Source: BRH-c54 sp965284565 (GTDB lineage Bacteria; Bacteroidota; Bacteroidia; Flavobacteriales_E; Vicingaceae). From it: DNA of 64,000 nt. Position 1 is the stretch's first letter; each line of letters starts with the position of its first letter. Made by a program: the position numbers and the translations under genes. This document shows positions 36,227 through 43,563 of the stretch, in pieces. The DNA is taken from assembly GCA_965284565.1 (NCBI GenBank), contig OZ260100.1:1984001-2048000 (forward strand). The letters are read 5' to 3'. The notes beneath the pieces were generated by a model. That model saw only the letters and a list, made by a program, of their open reading frames with translations. It was not told the DNA's origin and made no database searches.

Positions 36227-36663
36227 TGAAATTCAATTGGGGAACAGGTATAACAATTTTTATAGTACTATTTGTAGTATCTATGAGTGCTATGGTTTTT
36301 AAAGCAAGTCAACAAAATGTAGATTTAGTTACAGAAGATTATTACGAAAAAGAGTTGGCTTTTCAGGACTTAAAAGATAAAGAAGCGTTGGTGTTAAGTC
36401 ACTTTAAGGAACAAATTAGCTATAAAATTGAAGGTGATAAATTGCAATTGATTTTCCCAAGCGAAGTAGAAGGGGAGGTAAAAGGCAATATTAATTTCTT
36501 TAAACCTTCAGATGCAAGTTTAGATCAATCAGTAGATTTTACATCAGAAAGTAAGACATTAGTTTATCCTTTAGACTTGTTTTCAACAGGCATGTACAAG
36601 CTCAGAATTGAATGGCAAAATGCTGGAAATGCTTATTACAGTGAGCTTACAGTAAAATTGTAA
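36226..36663 (+). CDS. ccoH: FixH/CcoH-like cbb3 assembly protein
   Basis: A 145-residue protein with one N-terminal membrane helix (GITIFIVLFVVSMSAMVF) and a periplasmic beta domain. The conserved DLVTEDYYEKELAFQDLKDK segment identifies FixH. Its ATG overlaps the ccoG stop by one base, implying translational coupling. Confidence 0.9.
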   Translation: MKFNWGTGITIFIVLFVVSMSAMVFKASQQNVDLVTEDYYEKELAFQDLKDKEALVLSHFKEQISYKIEGDKLQLIFPSEVEGEVKGNINFFKPSDASLDQSVDFTSESKTLVYPLDLFSTGMYKLRIEWQNAGNAYYSELTVKL

Positions 36664-36675
36664 AAAAATCCATTA

Positions 36676-37377
36676 ATGGGAATTTTAATCGTAGGTTTTG
36701 TTTTAGGTTTTTTAGGCAGTTTGCATTGTATAGGCATGTGCGGACCAATTGCTTTTGCATTGCCATTAAAAAACAGTAGCGTAGGGTACAGAATTGTAGG
36801 AGCTTTAACCTATAATTTTGGTAGAATAATGACTTACAGTCTGTTAGGTTTTGTGTTCGGCTTTTTTGGTCAGGGAATCAAAACCGCATCTTCCCAACAA
36901 TTTTTATCTATTTTAATTGGTAGTATTTTAATCTTAGGAGTGTTAGTTCCTTCCAAATGGGTGAATAATTTATCGCCAACAAGTTTCGTCTATCAACAAA
37001 TAGCCTTTGTGAAGCAAAAATTAGGAGCCTTATTAAAATCTTCATCACTTCACAACTTGTGGTTTATAGGCTTTTTAAACGGTTTTTTACCTTGCGGATT
37101 GGTTTACACTGCCATAGGTTCAGCAATTGCCTTAGGCGATGTTTATAAAAGCGTTTGGTTTATGGCTGCTTTTGGTTTAGGAACACTTCCGTTAATGTTT
37201 TTAGCTACGCAGTTGGCAAGTGTGGTAAGTGTTTCCATCAGAAACAAAATCAGAAATTTTTTCCCAATTTTAATTATCATTATAGGCGTGCTGTTTATTC
37301 TCAGAGGCCTGAATTTAAACATTCCCTATATCAGCCCAAAAATTAATGTAGAACGTCCTTTTGTGCAGGATTGTTAA
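36676..37377 (+). CDS. TauE/SafE-type (UreH-like) membrane protein of the cco locus
   Basis: A 233-residue protein with about six membrane helices and the conserved Cys-containing motifs LHCIGMCGPIAFALP (residues 16-30) and NGFLPCGLVYTAIG (about 134-147). Proteins of this type close cbb3 oxidase operons in many Bacteroidetes; a metal or redox function, such as copper or thiol transport, is suspected, with no proof here. It ends the operon. Confidence 0.85.
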   Translation: MGILIVGFVLGFLGSLHCIGMCGPIAFALPLKNSSVGYRIVGALTYNFGRIMTYSLLGFVFGFFGQGIKTASSQQFLSILIGSILILGVLVPSKWVNNLSPTSFVYQQIAFVKQKLGALLKSSSLHNLWFIGFLNGFLPCGLVYTAIGSAIALGDVYKSVWFMAAFGLGTLPLMFLATQLASVVSVSIRNKIRNFFPILIIIIGVLFILRGLNLNIPYISPKINVERPFVQDC

Positions 37378-37390
37378 AGACTTAAAGCAC

Positions 37391-37415
37391 TAATAATAAG
37401 CTAAAAATATTATTA
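37391..37415 (+). terminator. weak AT-only hairpin after the cco operon
   Basis: TAATAATA and TATTATTA form an 8-bp A/T-only stem with a 9-nt loop, 14 bp after the last cco gene. There is no GC clamp and no T tract, so termination here is doubtful. Confidence 0.3.
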
Positions 37416-37454
37416 TTAAAATAGAATTACTACATTTGGGGTAAAGATATAATG

Positions 37455-37482
37455 CGGATAAACGTACCATTACGTTTATTCG
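37455..37482. repeat. 11-bp palindrome immediately before the orphan nuclease-like ORF
   Basis: CGGATAAACGT and ACGTTTATTCG pair over 11 bp (one G-T) around the loop ACCATT. It abuts the 12-bp arm at 37484. With that arm it resembles the inner stem and right core site of an integron attC-type recombination site. Confidence 0.55.
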
Positions 37483-37483
37483 G

Positions 37484-37495
37484 TTGTTGGGTGTA
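37484..37495 (+). repeat. left 12-bp arm bracketing the orphan ORF
   Basis: TTGTTGGGTGTA is the exact inverse complement of the sequence at 38936-38947. It contains GTTGGGT, matching the integron core consensus GTTRRRY, in the orientation expected before a cassette. It ends 10 bp before the ORF's ATG. Confidence 0.7.
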
Positions 37496-37505
37496 ATAAA
37501 AAAGT

Positions 37506-38930
37506 ATGGAAATAACGTTCACATATATTCGAAATAGAATTCGTGAACATTCAAAACAAGAATTACTTCAATTTTGCTACAACGTATTAGAAGACAAAAG
37601 AGATGAAGTAAAACCGATTTGGTTTGTTTTTCTATTAATGAAATGGACTTACCTATATGGTGGAGCAAACGATTCACTAAAGCCACTTACACCTAAAAAG
37701 TTTTCAAGTATATTAAATTATATAACTAACTTTAATCAAGAGCATATAACTAACTTTATGAAGAGCGGAGGAAGCCATAGAGCTTTTCAAATTCTTTATT
37801 CACAACAAATTTACTTACAAACTTCTGTATACAAGGAGAAATTTGCTTCTCAACTAAAATTATACACTACAATTTCAGGTAAATATGACATCGAAAAATC
37901 ATTTGAAAACAATACTGGTTTTAAAATATTTGACTTTTTATTTTTAATGCAAATAACTTGGTTATTCACAAGTTTTGATAGACTGGAGAATCCAACAATT
38001 ACATATAATGGTCATTTGACTAATGATTTCTTAAAAATAGCTTCAGAATTAACTGATGTTGATAAAGTGAATAAATTTCTTCAATTATTAGTTCTTGATC
38101 CTGTCAATCCTAATGAGAAAATAAAGGCTTTCAAAAGGAACTTAAAAAATGAAGAGCTTCAATCAATGGAAAGGACCTTCTTCACCCTTTATCCATTGCA
38201 ATATTTCAATGGTAGCATAAAAATTATTCATTTATCTGTATTTAACTACTCGCTTAATTATTACATATATGATTATTTAAAATCTGTAGATGAAAAATTC
38301 ACCACAGAGTTCGGTCGTAGATTTGAAAAATATATTGAACACGGAATAAAAGAACTTCAATATGAATATATAACGGAAAATGAACTCAAAAAGCAATTAC
38401 CAAAACAATCTAAGCTTGTAGATTTCATAATTGATTCAAACATATTAATTGAATGTAAGGCAATTGAATTACAAGCCTACACTTCAGTAACTCCAACAGA
38501 TGAACTAATCTATAATTCATTAAAAGATTCATTAATAAAAGCTTACTTCCAGCAATTATTGAGTGTTTCAAAAATCAAGAACGGAGACAATGAAAATTGG
38601 GGTATAATTTTAACCTATAAAAAATTATATTGGAGTCAGTTTTCAGACCTTTACGATATTGCTCAGTCAAAATTTGATCAAAATATAGAAACTGAACACC
38701 TTCCTCCAGAAAACGTATTCATAATTGACATTCATACTTGGGACAGAATAGTTAACATTATCAATGATGAAGAAAAATCACTAATTGAAATATTAAAATT
38801 AGCTAAACAAAACAATTTAAATGCGGCAACAAAAAAGCAATCATTTGATATGCATTTGGACGATTTTGAGAATAATTCATTAAACTTATCATATTTAAAA
38901 TCAGAAATAGAAAAACTAGATATTGCATAA
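37506..38930 (+). CDS. orphan protein with PD-(D/E)XK-like nuclease signature
   Basis: I do not recognise a named family. The 474 residues have no signal peptide or clear membrane helix. Residues 265-320 hold an acidic helix (FGRRFEKYIEHGIKEL) followed by VDFIID and ILIECKA, giving D306, E316 and K318 in the D-(X)n-EXK pattern of PD-(D/E)XK endonucleases; the flanking beta-strand pattern fits. The first 260 residues are mostly helical and unassigned. No partner gene lies beside it. The 12-bp inverted arms hug it within 10 bp and 5 bp, suggesting a mobile single-gene unit. A defence or restriction role is possible but unproven. Confidence 0.7.
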   Translation: MEITFTYIRNRIREHSKQELLQFCYNVLEDKRDEVKPIWFVFLLMKWTYLYGGANDSLKPLTPKKFSSILNYITNFNQEHITNFMKSGGSHRAFQILYSQQIYLQTSVYKEKFASQLKLYTTISGKYDIEKSFENNTGFKIFDFLFLMQITWLFTSFDRLENPTITYNGHLTNDFLKIASELTDVDKVNKFLQLLVLDPVNPNEKIKAFKRNLKNEELQSMERTFFTLYPLQYFNGSIKIIHLSVFNYSLNYYIYDYLKSVDEKFTTEFGRRFEKYIEHGIKELQYEYITENELKKQLPKQSKLVDFIIDSNILIECKAIELQAYTSVTPTDELIYNSLKDSLIKAYFQQLLSVSKIKNGDNENWGIILTYKKLYWSQFSDLYDIAQSKFDQNIETEHLPPENVFIIDIHTWDRIVNIINDEEKSLIEILKLAKQNNLNAATKKQSFDMHLDDFENNSLNLSYLKSEIEKLDIA

Positions 38931-38935
38931 AACAC

Positions 38936-38947
38936 TACACCCAACAA
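38936..38947 (-). repeat. right 12-bp arm bracketing the orphan ORF
   Basis: TACACCCAACAA is the inverse complement of 37484-37495. It contains ACCCAAC, matching the integron consensus RYYYAAC that opens an attC site, and begins 5 bp after the ORF's stop. AACAATC here also pairs with GATTGTT at 39088-39094. Confidence 0.7.
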
Positions 38948-39100
38948 TCTGTTATATTGCATTTTGGTCTCAAGCTATTTTAACTTTTTGACAACTAGGT
39001 AAAATAGAGCCATTCATTTTGTAGGTGGTTATCTAAGAGTTTTGCAAGTTGCATCCTTGCTTCGGACAGTGTACTATGTAGCTACTTGATTGTTAGCCCC

Positions 39101-39131
39101 CTCCGCTGCCGCAAGCGTCCACGCTTGTGGT
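39101..39131 (+). repeat. REP-like element, left copy of a perfect 31-bp inverted repeat
   Basis: This 31-bp GC-rich sequence is the exact inverse complement of 39368-39398. Its core, CCGCAAGCGT-CC-ACGCTTGTGG written in two halves, is itself a near-perfect palindrome. Its base composition is far richer in GC than the surroundings. A short palindrome with a GC-rich tail is the hallmark of REP elements served by RAYT enzymes. Confidence 0.85.
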
Positions 39132-39139
39132 GTGTTTGC

Positions 39140-39332
39140 CATGCCACACGTTTCATTTAAGATTAAACCAAGCATAAATTTACCAAACCTTTATTATAAC
39201 CACACAATAGTTTAAATTTTTAACAATGCTGTCTGGGTATTCTTCTCTTACAAATACAACTATCCAAAATACTGTTGCTAAACTTACAAAGTAAAGTCCT
39301 TTTGGGTTATGGAATTTGTAGTTCCTGCTAAT
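39140..39332 (-). pseudogene. decayed REP-associated tyrosine transposase (RAYT, Y1_Tnp family), N-terminal fragment
   Basis: On the minus strand from 39332 a frame of 50 codons reads ISRNYKFHNPKGLYFVSLAT, then VFWIVVFVREEYPDSIVKNL and NYCVVIIKVW, ending in TAA at 39180-39182. This matches the start of RAYT proteins, which typically open with a Tyr-Lys-Phe-x-Asn-Pro-x-Gly-Leu-Tyr-Phe-Val-Ser stretch. The first codon is ATT where ATG is expected. Just before the stop, a shifted frame restores GLV then IYAW, as in intact relatives, so at least two small frameshifts are present. Everything after that, including the catalytic HxH and Tyr regions, is missing. Confidence 0.8.
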
Positions 39333-39367
39333 AAAAATAAATGAAGTAATTTATTATTTACCACTTT

Positions 39368-39398
39368 ACCACAAGCGTGGACGCTTGCGGCAGCGGAG
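39368..39398 (-). repeat. REP-like element, right copy of the 31-bp inverted repeat
   Basis: Exact inverse complement of 39101-39131 with 236 bp between the copies. Together they delimit a 298-bp unit containing the RAYT remnant. Confidence 0.85.
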
Positions 39399-39448
39399 AG
39401 TAGGTGTTTACAAAAATACTTTTTTTCTTGATTTTATATGCGTTCCAA

Positions 39449-39492
39449 GCAAATGCTTGAAACAGAATATGCAAATGCTTGAAACAGATTAT
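39449..39492. repeat. two 22-bp tandem repeats
   Basis: The unit GCAAATGCTTGAAACAGA followed by WTAT occurs twice back to back with one base difference. The first copy overlaps a small palindrome (CAAGCA-AA-TGCTTG, 39447-39460). It lies just past the stop of folP. Confidence 0.85.
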
Positions 39493-39504
39493 CTAGTAGG
39501 AATG

Positions 39505-40377
39505 TTAATTATACTTCTTCATCTGTTCTGTAATCAAAATAGCTTCTTTAGCGGCTTTTACATCATGCACCCTAAGGATGTTTGCACCTTTCATTAAAGC
39601 TATGGTGTTAAGTACAGTAGTTCCATTTAGAGCTTCTTTGGGAGTAGTTTTAATAACCTTGTTAATCATAGATTTTCGGGAAACGCCAACTAAAATAGGC
39701 AATTCAAAAATATTAAAATCGGCTAAGTGGTGCATTAGTTCGTAATTGTGTTCTACCGTTTTTCCAAAACCAAAACCGGGGTCTATAATAATGTCATTTA
39801 TTCCTTTTTTTGTGAGGATATCCACTTTTTCTGAAAAGAAAGACATTACTTCTTGGGTAACATTTTGGTAAGAGGGAGCTTTTTGCATATTTTCCGGAGT
39901 GCCTTGCATGTGCATTAAAATGTAAGGAACATTTAAATTAGCCACACAATCGAAAAGTTGCTTATCCATGCTTCCCGCAGAAATATCGTTAATAATACTT
40001 GCTCCATTTTCAACAGCTTTTTCAGCAATTTTACTTCTAAAAGTATCAATAGAAATAATGCACTCAGGAAATTCCTGATGAATTAATTTAATGATAGGTA
40101 AAACCCTTCTCAACTCCTCTTGTTCACTAACAAAAGCAGCTCCCGGTTTGGTAGAATATCCGCCAACATCAATAATGGCAGCACCTTCATCTAAGTGTTT
40201 TTTTACTTGTGTAACAATTTCTTCCTCCGACAGATAACTCCCACCATCAAAAAATGAGTCAGGAGTTACATTTAATATGCCCATTATGCATGGTTCGTCT
40301 AAATTTAATAAATTACCTTTGCAATTTATAAGTGTATTTTTTAAAAATAATGTATCTTTCCGTTTTTCTTTTTCCAT
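39505..40377 (-). CDS. folP: dihydropteroate synthase
   Basis: FolP joins p-aminobenzoate to dihydropterin pyrophosphate in folate synthesis, the target of sulfonamides. The 290 residues have all landmark motifs: MGILNVTPDSFFDGG (32-46), DVGGYSTKPGA (sulfonamide loop), SIDTFRSKIAEKA, DPGFGFGKTVEHNYELMH and VGVSRKSMI. The ATG at 40377 is 23 bp from the divergent DUF1599 gene. The REP/RAYT debris abuts its 3' end without damaging it. Confidence 0.97.
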   Translation of the reverse strand: MEKEKRKDTLFLKNTLINCKGNLLNLDEPCIMGILNVTPDSFFDGGSYLSEEEIVTQVKKHLDEGAAIIDVGGYSTKPGAAFVSEQEELRRVLPIIKLIHQEFPECIISIDTFRSKIAEKAVENGASIINDISAGSMDKQLFDCVANLNVPYILMHMQGTPENMQKAPSYQNVTQEVMSFFSEKVDILTKKGINDIIIDPGFGFGKTVEHNYELMHHLADFNIFELPILVGVSRKSMINKVIKTTPKEALNGTTVLNTIALMKGANILRVHDVKAAKEAILITEQMKKYN

Positions 40378-40400
40378 GGATATAATGTGTAAAAATTAAT

Positions 40401-40946
40401 ATGAATAAAACCGACAAACAATACGATGCGATAATAAAAATTTGCTCTGACATATTTACGAAAAAAATGAAAGATTATGGCAGTGCTTGGCGAATTTTAC
40501 GAACAAGTTCATTAACCGATCAAATTTTTATTAAAGCAAAAAGAATTAGAACGCTTGAAGAAGTTGGTGAAAGCAAAATTAAGGAAGATGTAACATCTGA
40601 ATACATCGGAATAGTAAATTATTGCATTATGGCTTTAGTTCAGCTAGAATTAGGCTACAACGAAAACACCGAATTACCCGAAGAAGAAGCAGTAAAATTG
40701 TATTCAAAATATTTTTTGGAAGCAAAAGAATTGATGCAAAATAAAAATCACGATTATGGTGAGGCTTGGAGAGATATGAGAATTAGTTCGCTTACAGATT
40801 TAATTTTGATGAAATTGCTAAGAACCAAACAAATTGAAGATAACAAAGGCAAAACATTAATTTCTGAAGGAATAGATGCTAACTATTTCGATATGATAAA
40901 TTATGCGGTTTTTGCTTTAATTAAACTAGAGTTTAAGAACAAATAA
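40401..40946 (+). CDS. DUF1599 domain protein
   Basis: A 181-residue soluble protein of the DUF1599 family, built from two copies of the same module: KMKDYGSAWRILRTSSLTDQ (about 21-40) and KNHDYGEAWRDMRISSLTDL (about 114-133). The function is not established, though a nucleotide-related role has been suggested for the family. It starts a run with the DoxX-like, ABC permease and tpiA genes, a neighbourhood conserved in Bacteroidetes from memory. Confidence 0.88.
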   Translation: MNKTDKQYDAIIKICSDIFTKKMKDYGSAWRILRTSSLTDQIFIKAKRIRTLEEVGESKIKEDVTSEYIGIVNYCIMALVQLELGYNENTELPEEEAVKLYSKYFLEAKELMQNKNHDYGEAWRDMRISSLTDLILMKLLRTKQIEDNKGKTLISEGIDANYFDMINYAVFALIKLEFKNK

Positions 40947-40959
40947 AATTATTTAAGAC

Positions 40960-42438
40960 ATGAAATTATTAGTGAACATTTGTCGTATTTTAGTTGGAGC
41001 TTTATTTATTGTTTCCGGATTAATAAAAGCTAATGATACCTTAGGATTTAGCTACAAACTAGAAGAATATTTTGAAAATGGAGCATTGGCTTACAGAATT
41101 AGAGACTGGTTTGGTTGGGATACTTTTTCATTAGAATTTTTAATGGAATATGCGTTGGCTATAGCCATCATTATGTGTGCTGCCGAAGTTATACTTGGTT
41201 TTATGTTGCTTTTTGCTACTAAAATTAGGTTGACACTTTATTCCTTATTGGCATTAACCATCATGTTCTTTTTCTTAACCTTACATACTGCAACTTGCGA
41301 TACTTCTGCAACCTATGCTAATTTAACTGAAGTTCAAGTAAATTCTCCAGAACATGCTATAATGAAAGAAAGAGTAGCAGCAGATAGTAAAATTGTGGTA
41401 GTAGAAGAGACCAGTGAGATTGTAGTTTATAAAGAAGAAATGCCTGTTCAGTGTGTTACCGATTGCGGTTGTTTTGGAGACGCTATGAAAGGTTCTTTAG
41501 GGAGAAGTTTAACACCTTGGGAATCATTTTTTAAAGATTTAATTTTAATCATTCTTATTATCCCAATATTCTTATATAGAAAGAAAATACAACTCAATAC
41601 CACTCAAGATGATATTATTCTTTTGTCTGGTGGAATGGTAGGTGTTATTTTACTTTCGTGGGTATTTGGTTGGTACTTTCCTGTTTTATTTACACTAATT
41701 GGTTTTGGAGCATATTATGCCATTAAAAAATTCTTTAAAAAAGAAGTAAACCAATGGATAATCATTGGGTTGGTAACATTAATCACTTTAATTTTTATTA
41801 ATTATACTTACAATCACCTTCCTGTAAAAGATTACAGACCTTATGCAATAGGAAAAAGTATTCCTGAGCAAATGAAATTGCCTGAAGGAGCTAAGCCAGA
41901 TGTGTTCGAAAATATTTTTTATTATAAAAATAAAACTACCGGAAAAGTAGAAGAATTTACAGAAGCCAACTATCCTTGGGATGATGAAAATTACGAATTT
42001 TCTGATAGAGTTACCAAGCAAATTTCTGTTGGAGATAAGGCTGCTATAACAGATTTTACTATTATTGGAGCAGACCAATACGATTATACTCAGGATTATA
42101 TGAATGATCCTGGATATTTATTTATGATGGTAGCTTATGATATTAAAAAGACGGATGAGCAAGCAATCAAAAAAATTAATACATTTGCCGACCAATGTTT
42201 TAAAGATGGATATTATTTTATCGGATTAACAGCCTCATCTAATGATAATGTGGAGGTTTTTAAAGGTAAACATCAAGTTAATTATGATTTTTATTCTTGC
42301 GATGCCATTACATTGAAAACAATTGTTAGAGCAAATCCGGGAATAGTGTTGTTGCAACAAGGAAAAGTATTGGCAAAATGGCATGCCAACGATTTGCCAA
42401 ATTATGATGACGTTAAAAGTCAATTATTAAAAAAATAA
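40960..42438 (+). CDS. DoxX/MauE-like membrane protein with C-terminal thioredoxin-like region (BT_3928 family)
   Basis: The 492 residues begin with four membrane helices of the DoxX/MauE type (ILVGALFIVSGLIKANDTLG). A Cys-containing segment follows (PVQCVTDCGCFGDAMKGSLG, near 166-185), then further helices (to about 290) and a soluble periplasmic domain ending in a thioredoxin-fold-like region (FYSCDAITLKTIVRANPGIV, LLQQGKVLAKWH). A redox role in envelope proteins is inferred. It lies between DUF1599 and the ABC permease with gaps below 15 bp. Confidence 0.82.
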   Translation: MKLLVNICRILVGALFIVSGLIKANDTLGFSYKLEEYFENGALAYRIRDWFGWDTFSLEFLMEYALAIAIIMCAAEVILGFMLLFATKIRLTLYSLLALTIMFFFLTLHTATCDTSATYANLTEVQVNSPEHAIMKERVAADSKIVVVEETSEIVVYKEEMPVQCVTDCGCFGDAMKGSLGRSLTPWESFFKDLILIILIIPIFLYRKKIQLNTTQDDIILLSGGMVGVILLSWVFGWYFPVLFTLIGFGAYYAIKKFFKKEVNQWIIIGLVTLITLIFINYTYNHLPVKDYRPYAIGKSIPEQMKLPEGAKPDVFENIFYYKNKTTGKVEEFTEANYPWDDENYEFSDRVTKQISVGDKAAITDFTIIGADQYDYTQDYMNDPGYLFMMVAYDIKKTDEQAIKKINTFADQCFKDGYYFIGLTASSNDNVEVFKGKHQVNYDFYSCDAITLKTIVRANPGIVLLQQGKVLAKWHANDLPNYDDVKSQLLKK

Positions 42439-42444
42439 CGGATA

Positions 42445-43530
42445 GTGTCAAGGTTTATCACTAAAAGAATATTGTACGGATTACTAGTATTAGCGGGAGT
42501 TATTACTGTAGTGTTTTTGCTTTTTAACGTTTTACCAGGCGACCCTGCTCGTATGCTTATGGGGCAAAGAGCAGATGAAGAATCGCTAAGAGTTATCCAA
42601 AAAGATTTAGGATTAGACCAAACTCTTTCTACACAATTTGTGATGTATCTGAACGATTTGTCGCCAATTTCTGTTCATAGTACAGATGAAGAACATTATT
42701 TGTATTTAGACGAAAATAAATATTCATATTCTACACTTTTTACATTCGGAGAAAATAACGTTTTAGTAGTAAAAACACCTTATTTAAGGCGGTCTTATCA
42801 AACCAAGCGGCAAGTCTCCGAAATATTACTCGATTATCTACCAGAAACCGCTGTATTAGCTGTAGCTGCCATATTATTTGCTTCCTTTTTTGGTGTACTG
42901 TTTGGCATTGTAACTTCCTTAATGAAAGATACTTGGGTAGATAAATCCTTGTTGTTTTTATCTGTGTTAGGAATGTCTATTCCATCTTTTTATTCAGCAA
43001 TTATCATATCTTGGTTAATAGGTTTTGCCTTGCCACAAGCAACAGGTATAAATTTATTTAACATGACAGGAAGTTTGTTTGAGTATGATGATTTAGGTAA
43101 CGGAGAAATTTTGAAATTAAGTAACTTAGTTTTACCCGCATTTACATTAGGTATTAGGCCAATTTCAGCTATCTTACAGCTTACTAGAAGCTCTATGCTT
43201 GATGTAATGTCTCAAGACTATATAAGAACAGCAAGAGCTAAAGGATTATCTAAAATGGTAGTAGTAATAAAACATGCATTAAAAAATGCTTTAAATCCTG
43301 TTGTTACTGCTGTTTCAGGAATGTTTGCCAGCCTATTGGCAGGAGCACTTTTTGTAGAAATGATTTTTGCTTGGAAAGGATTAGGTTGGGTACTATATGA
43401 TGCACTTACAAAATACGATTTGCCAATAGTAATGGGAGGAGTATTACTTACATCAACCATATTTGTTATTGTAAATATTATTGTAGATATCGTTTACGGA
43501 ATGCTCGACCCAAGAGTTAGAGTAAGCTAA
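42445..43530 (+). CDS. DppB/OppB-type ABC transporter permease
   Basis: A 361-residue inner-membrane permease with six helices. The start is GTG at 42445 (MSRFITKRILYGLLVLAGVI), 6 bp after the preceding stop. FNVLPGDPARMLMGQ identifies the DppB/OppB family, and the EAA-like loop is YIRTARAKGLSKMVVVIKHA LKNAL read across residues 257-281. An extracytoplasmic insertion (about 65-125) is longer than in E. coli DppB. No ATPase, second permease or binding protein gene is adjacent. Confidence 0.9.
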   Translation: MSRFITKRILYGLLVLAGVITVVFLLFNVLPGDPARMLMGQRADEESLRVIQKDLGLDQTLSTQFVMYLNDLSPISVHSTDEEHYLYLDENKYSYSTLFTFGENNVLVVKTPYLRRSYQTKRQVSEILLDYLPETAVLAVAAILFASFFGVLFGIVTSLMKDTWVDKSLLFLSVLGMSIPSFYSAIIISWLIGFALPQATGINLFNMTGSLFEYDDLGNGEILKLSNLVLPAFTLGIRPISAILQLTRSSMLDVMSQDYIRTARAKGLSKMVVVIKHALKNALNPVVTAVSGMFASLLAGALFVEMIFAWKGLGWVLYDALTKYDLPIVMGGVLLTSTIFVIVNIIVDIVYGMLDPRVRVS

Positions 43531-43563
43531 ACAGCCCATTATTTTACCAATTAATTGAAAGAT

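Larger units (their letters stand above)
38931..39504. other. 574-bp non-coding stretch: attC-like end, REP pair, RAYT remnant, tandem repeat
   Basis: No intact gene is present. In order it holds the right arm of the orphan-ORF unit, a hairpin near 38970-39011 (GCTATTTTA and TAAAATAG), GATTGTTAG at 39088-39096, two 31-bp inverted GC-rich repeats around a decayed transposase, and two 22-bp tandem repeats next to folP. A plus-strand reading frame over 39385-39597 is not a gene: it begins in the repeat and overlaps folP. Confidence 0.8.

Noticed and set aside
37378..39504. Complete insertion sequence or prophage in the accessory stretch
   Set aside because: Only a 50-codon transposase remnant and REP repeats are present; there is no intact transposase, integrase or phage gene.
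39385..39597. Plus-strand 70-residue frame near folP
   Set aside because: It starts in the REP repeat, overlaps the 3' end of folP on the other strand and has no recognisable domain.
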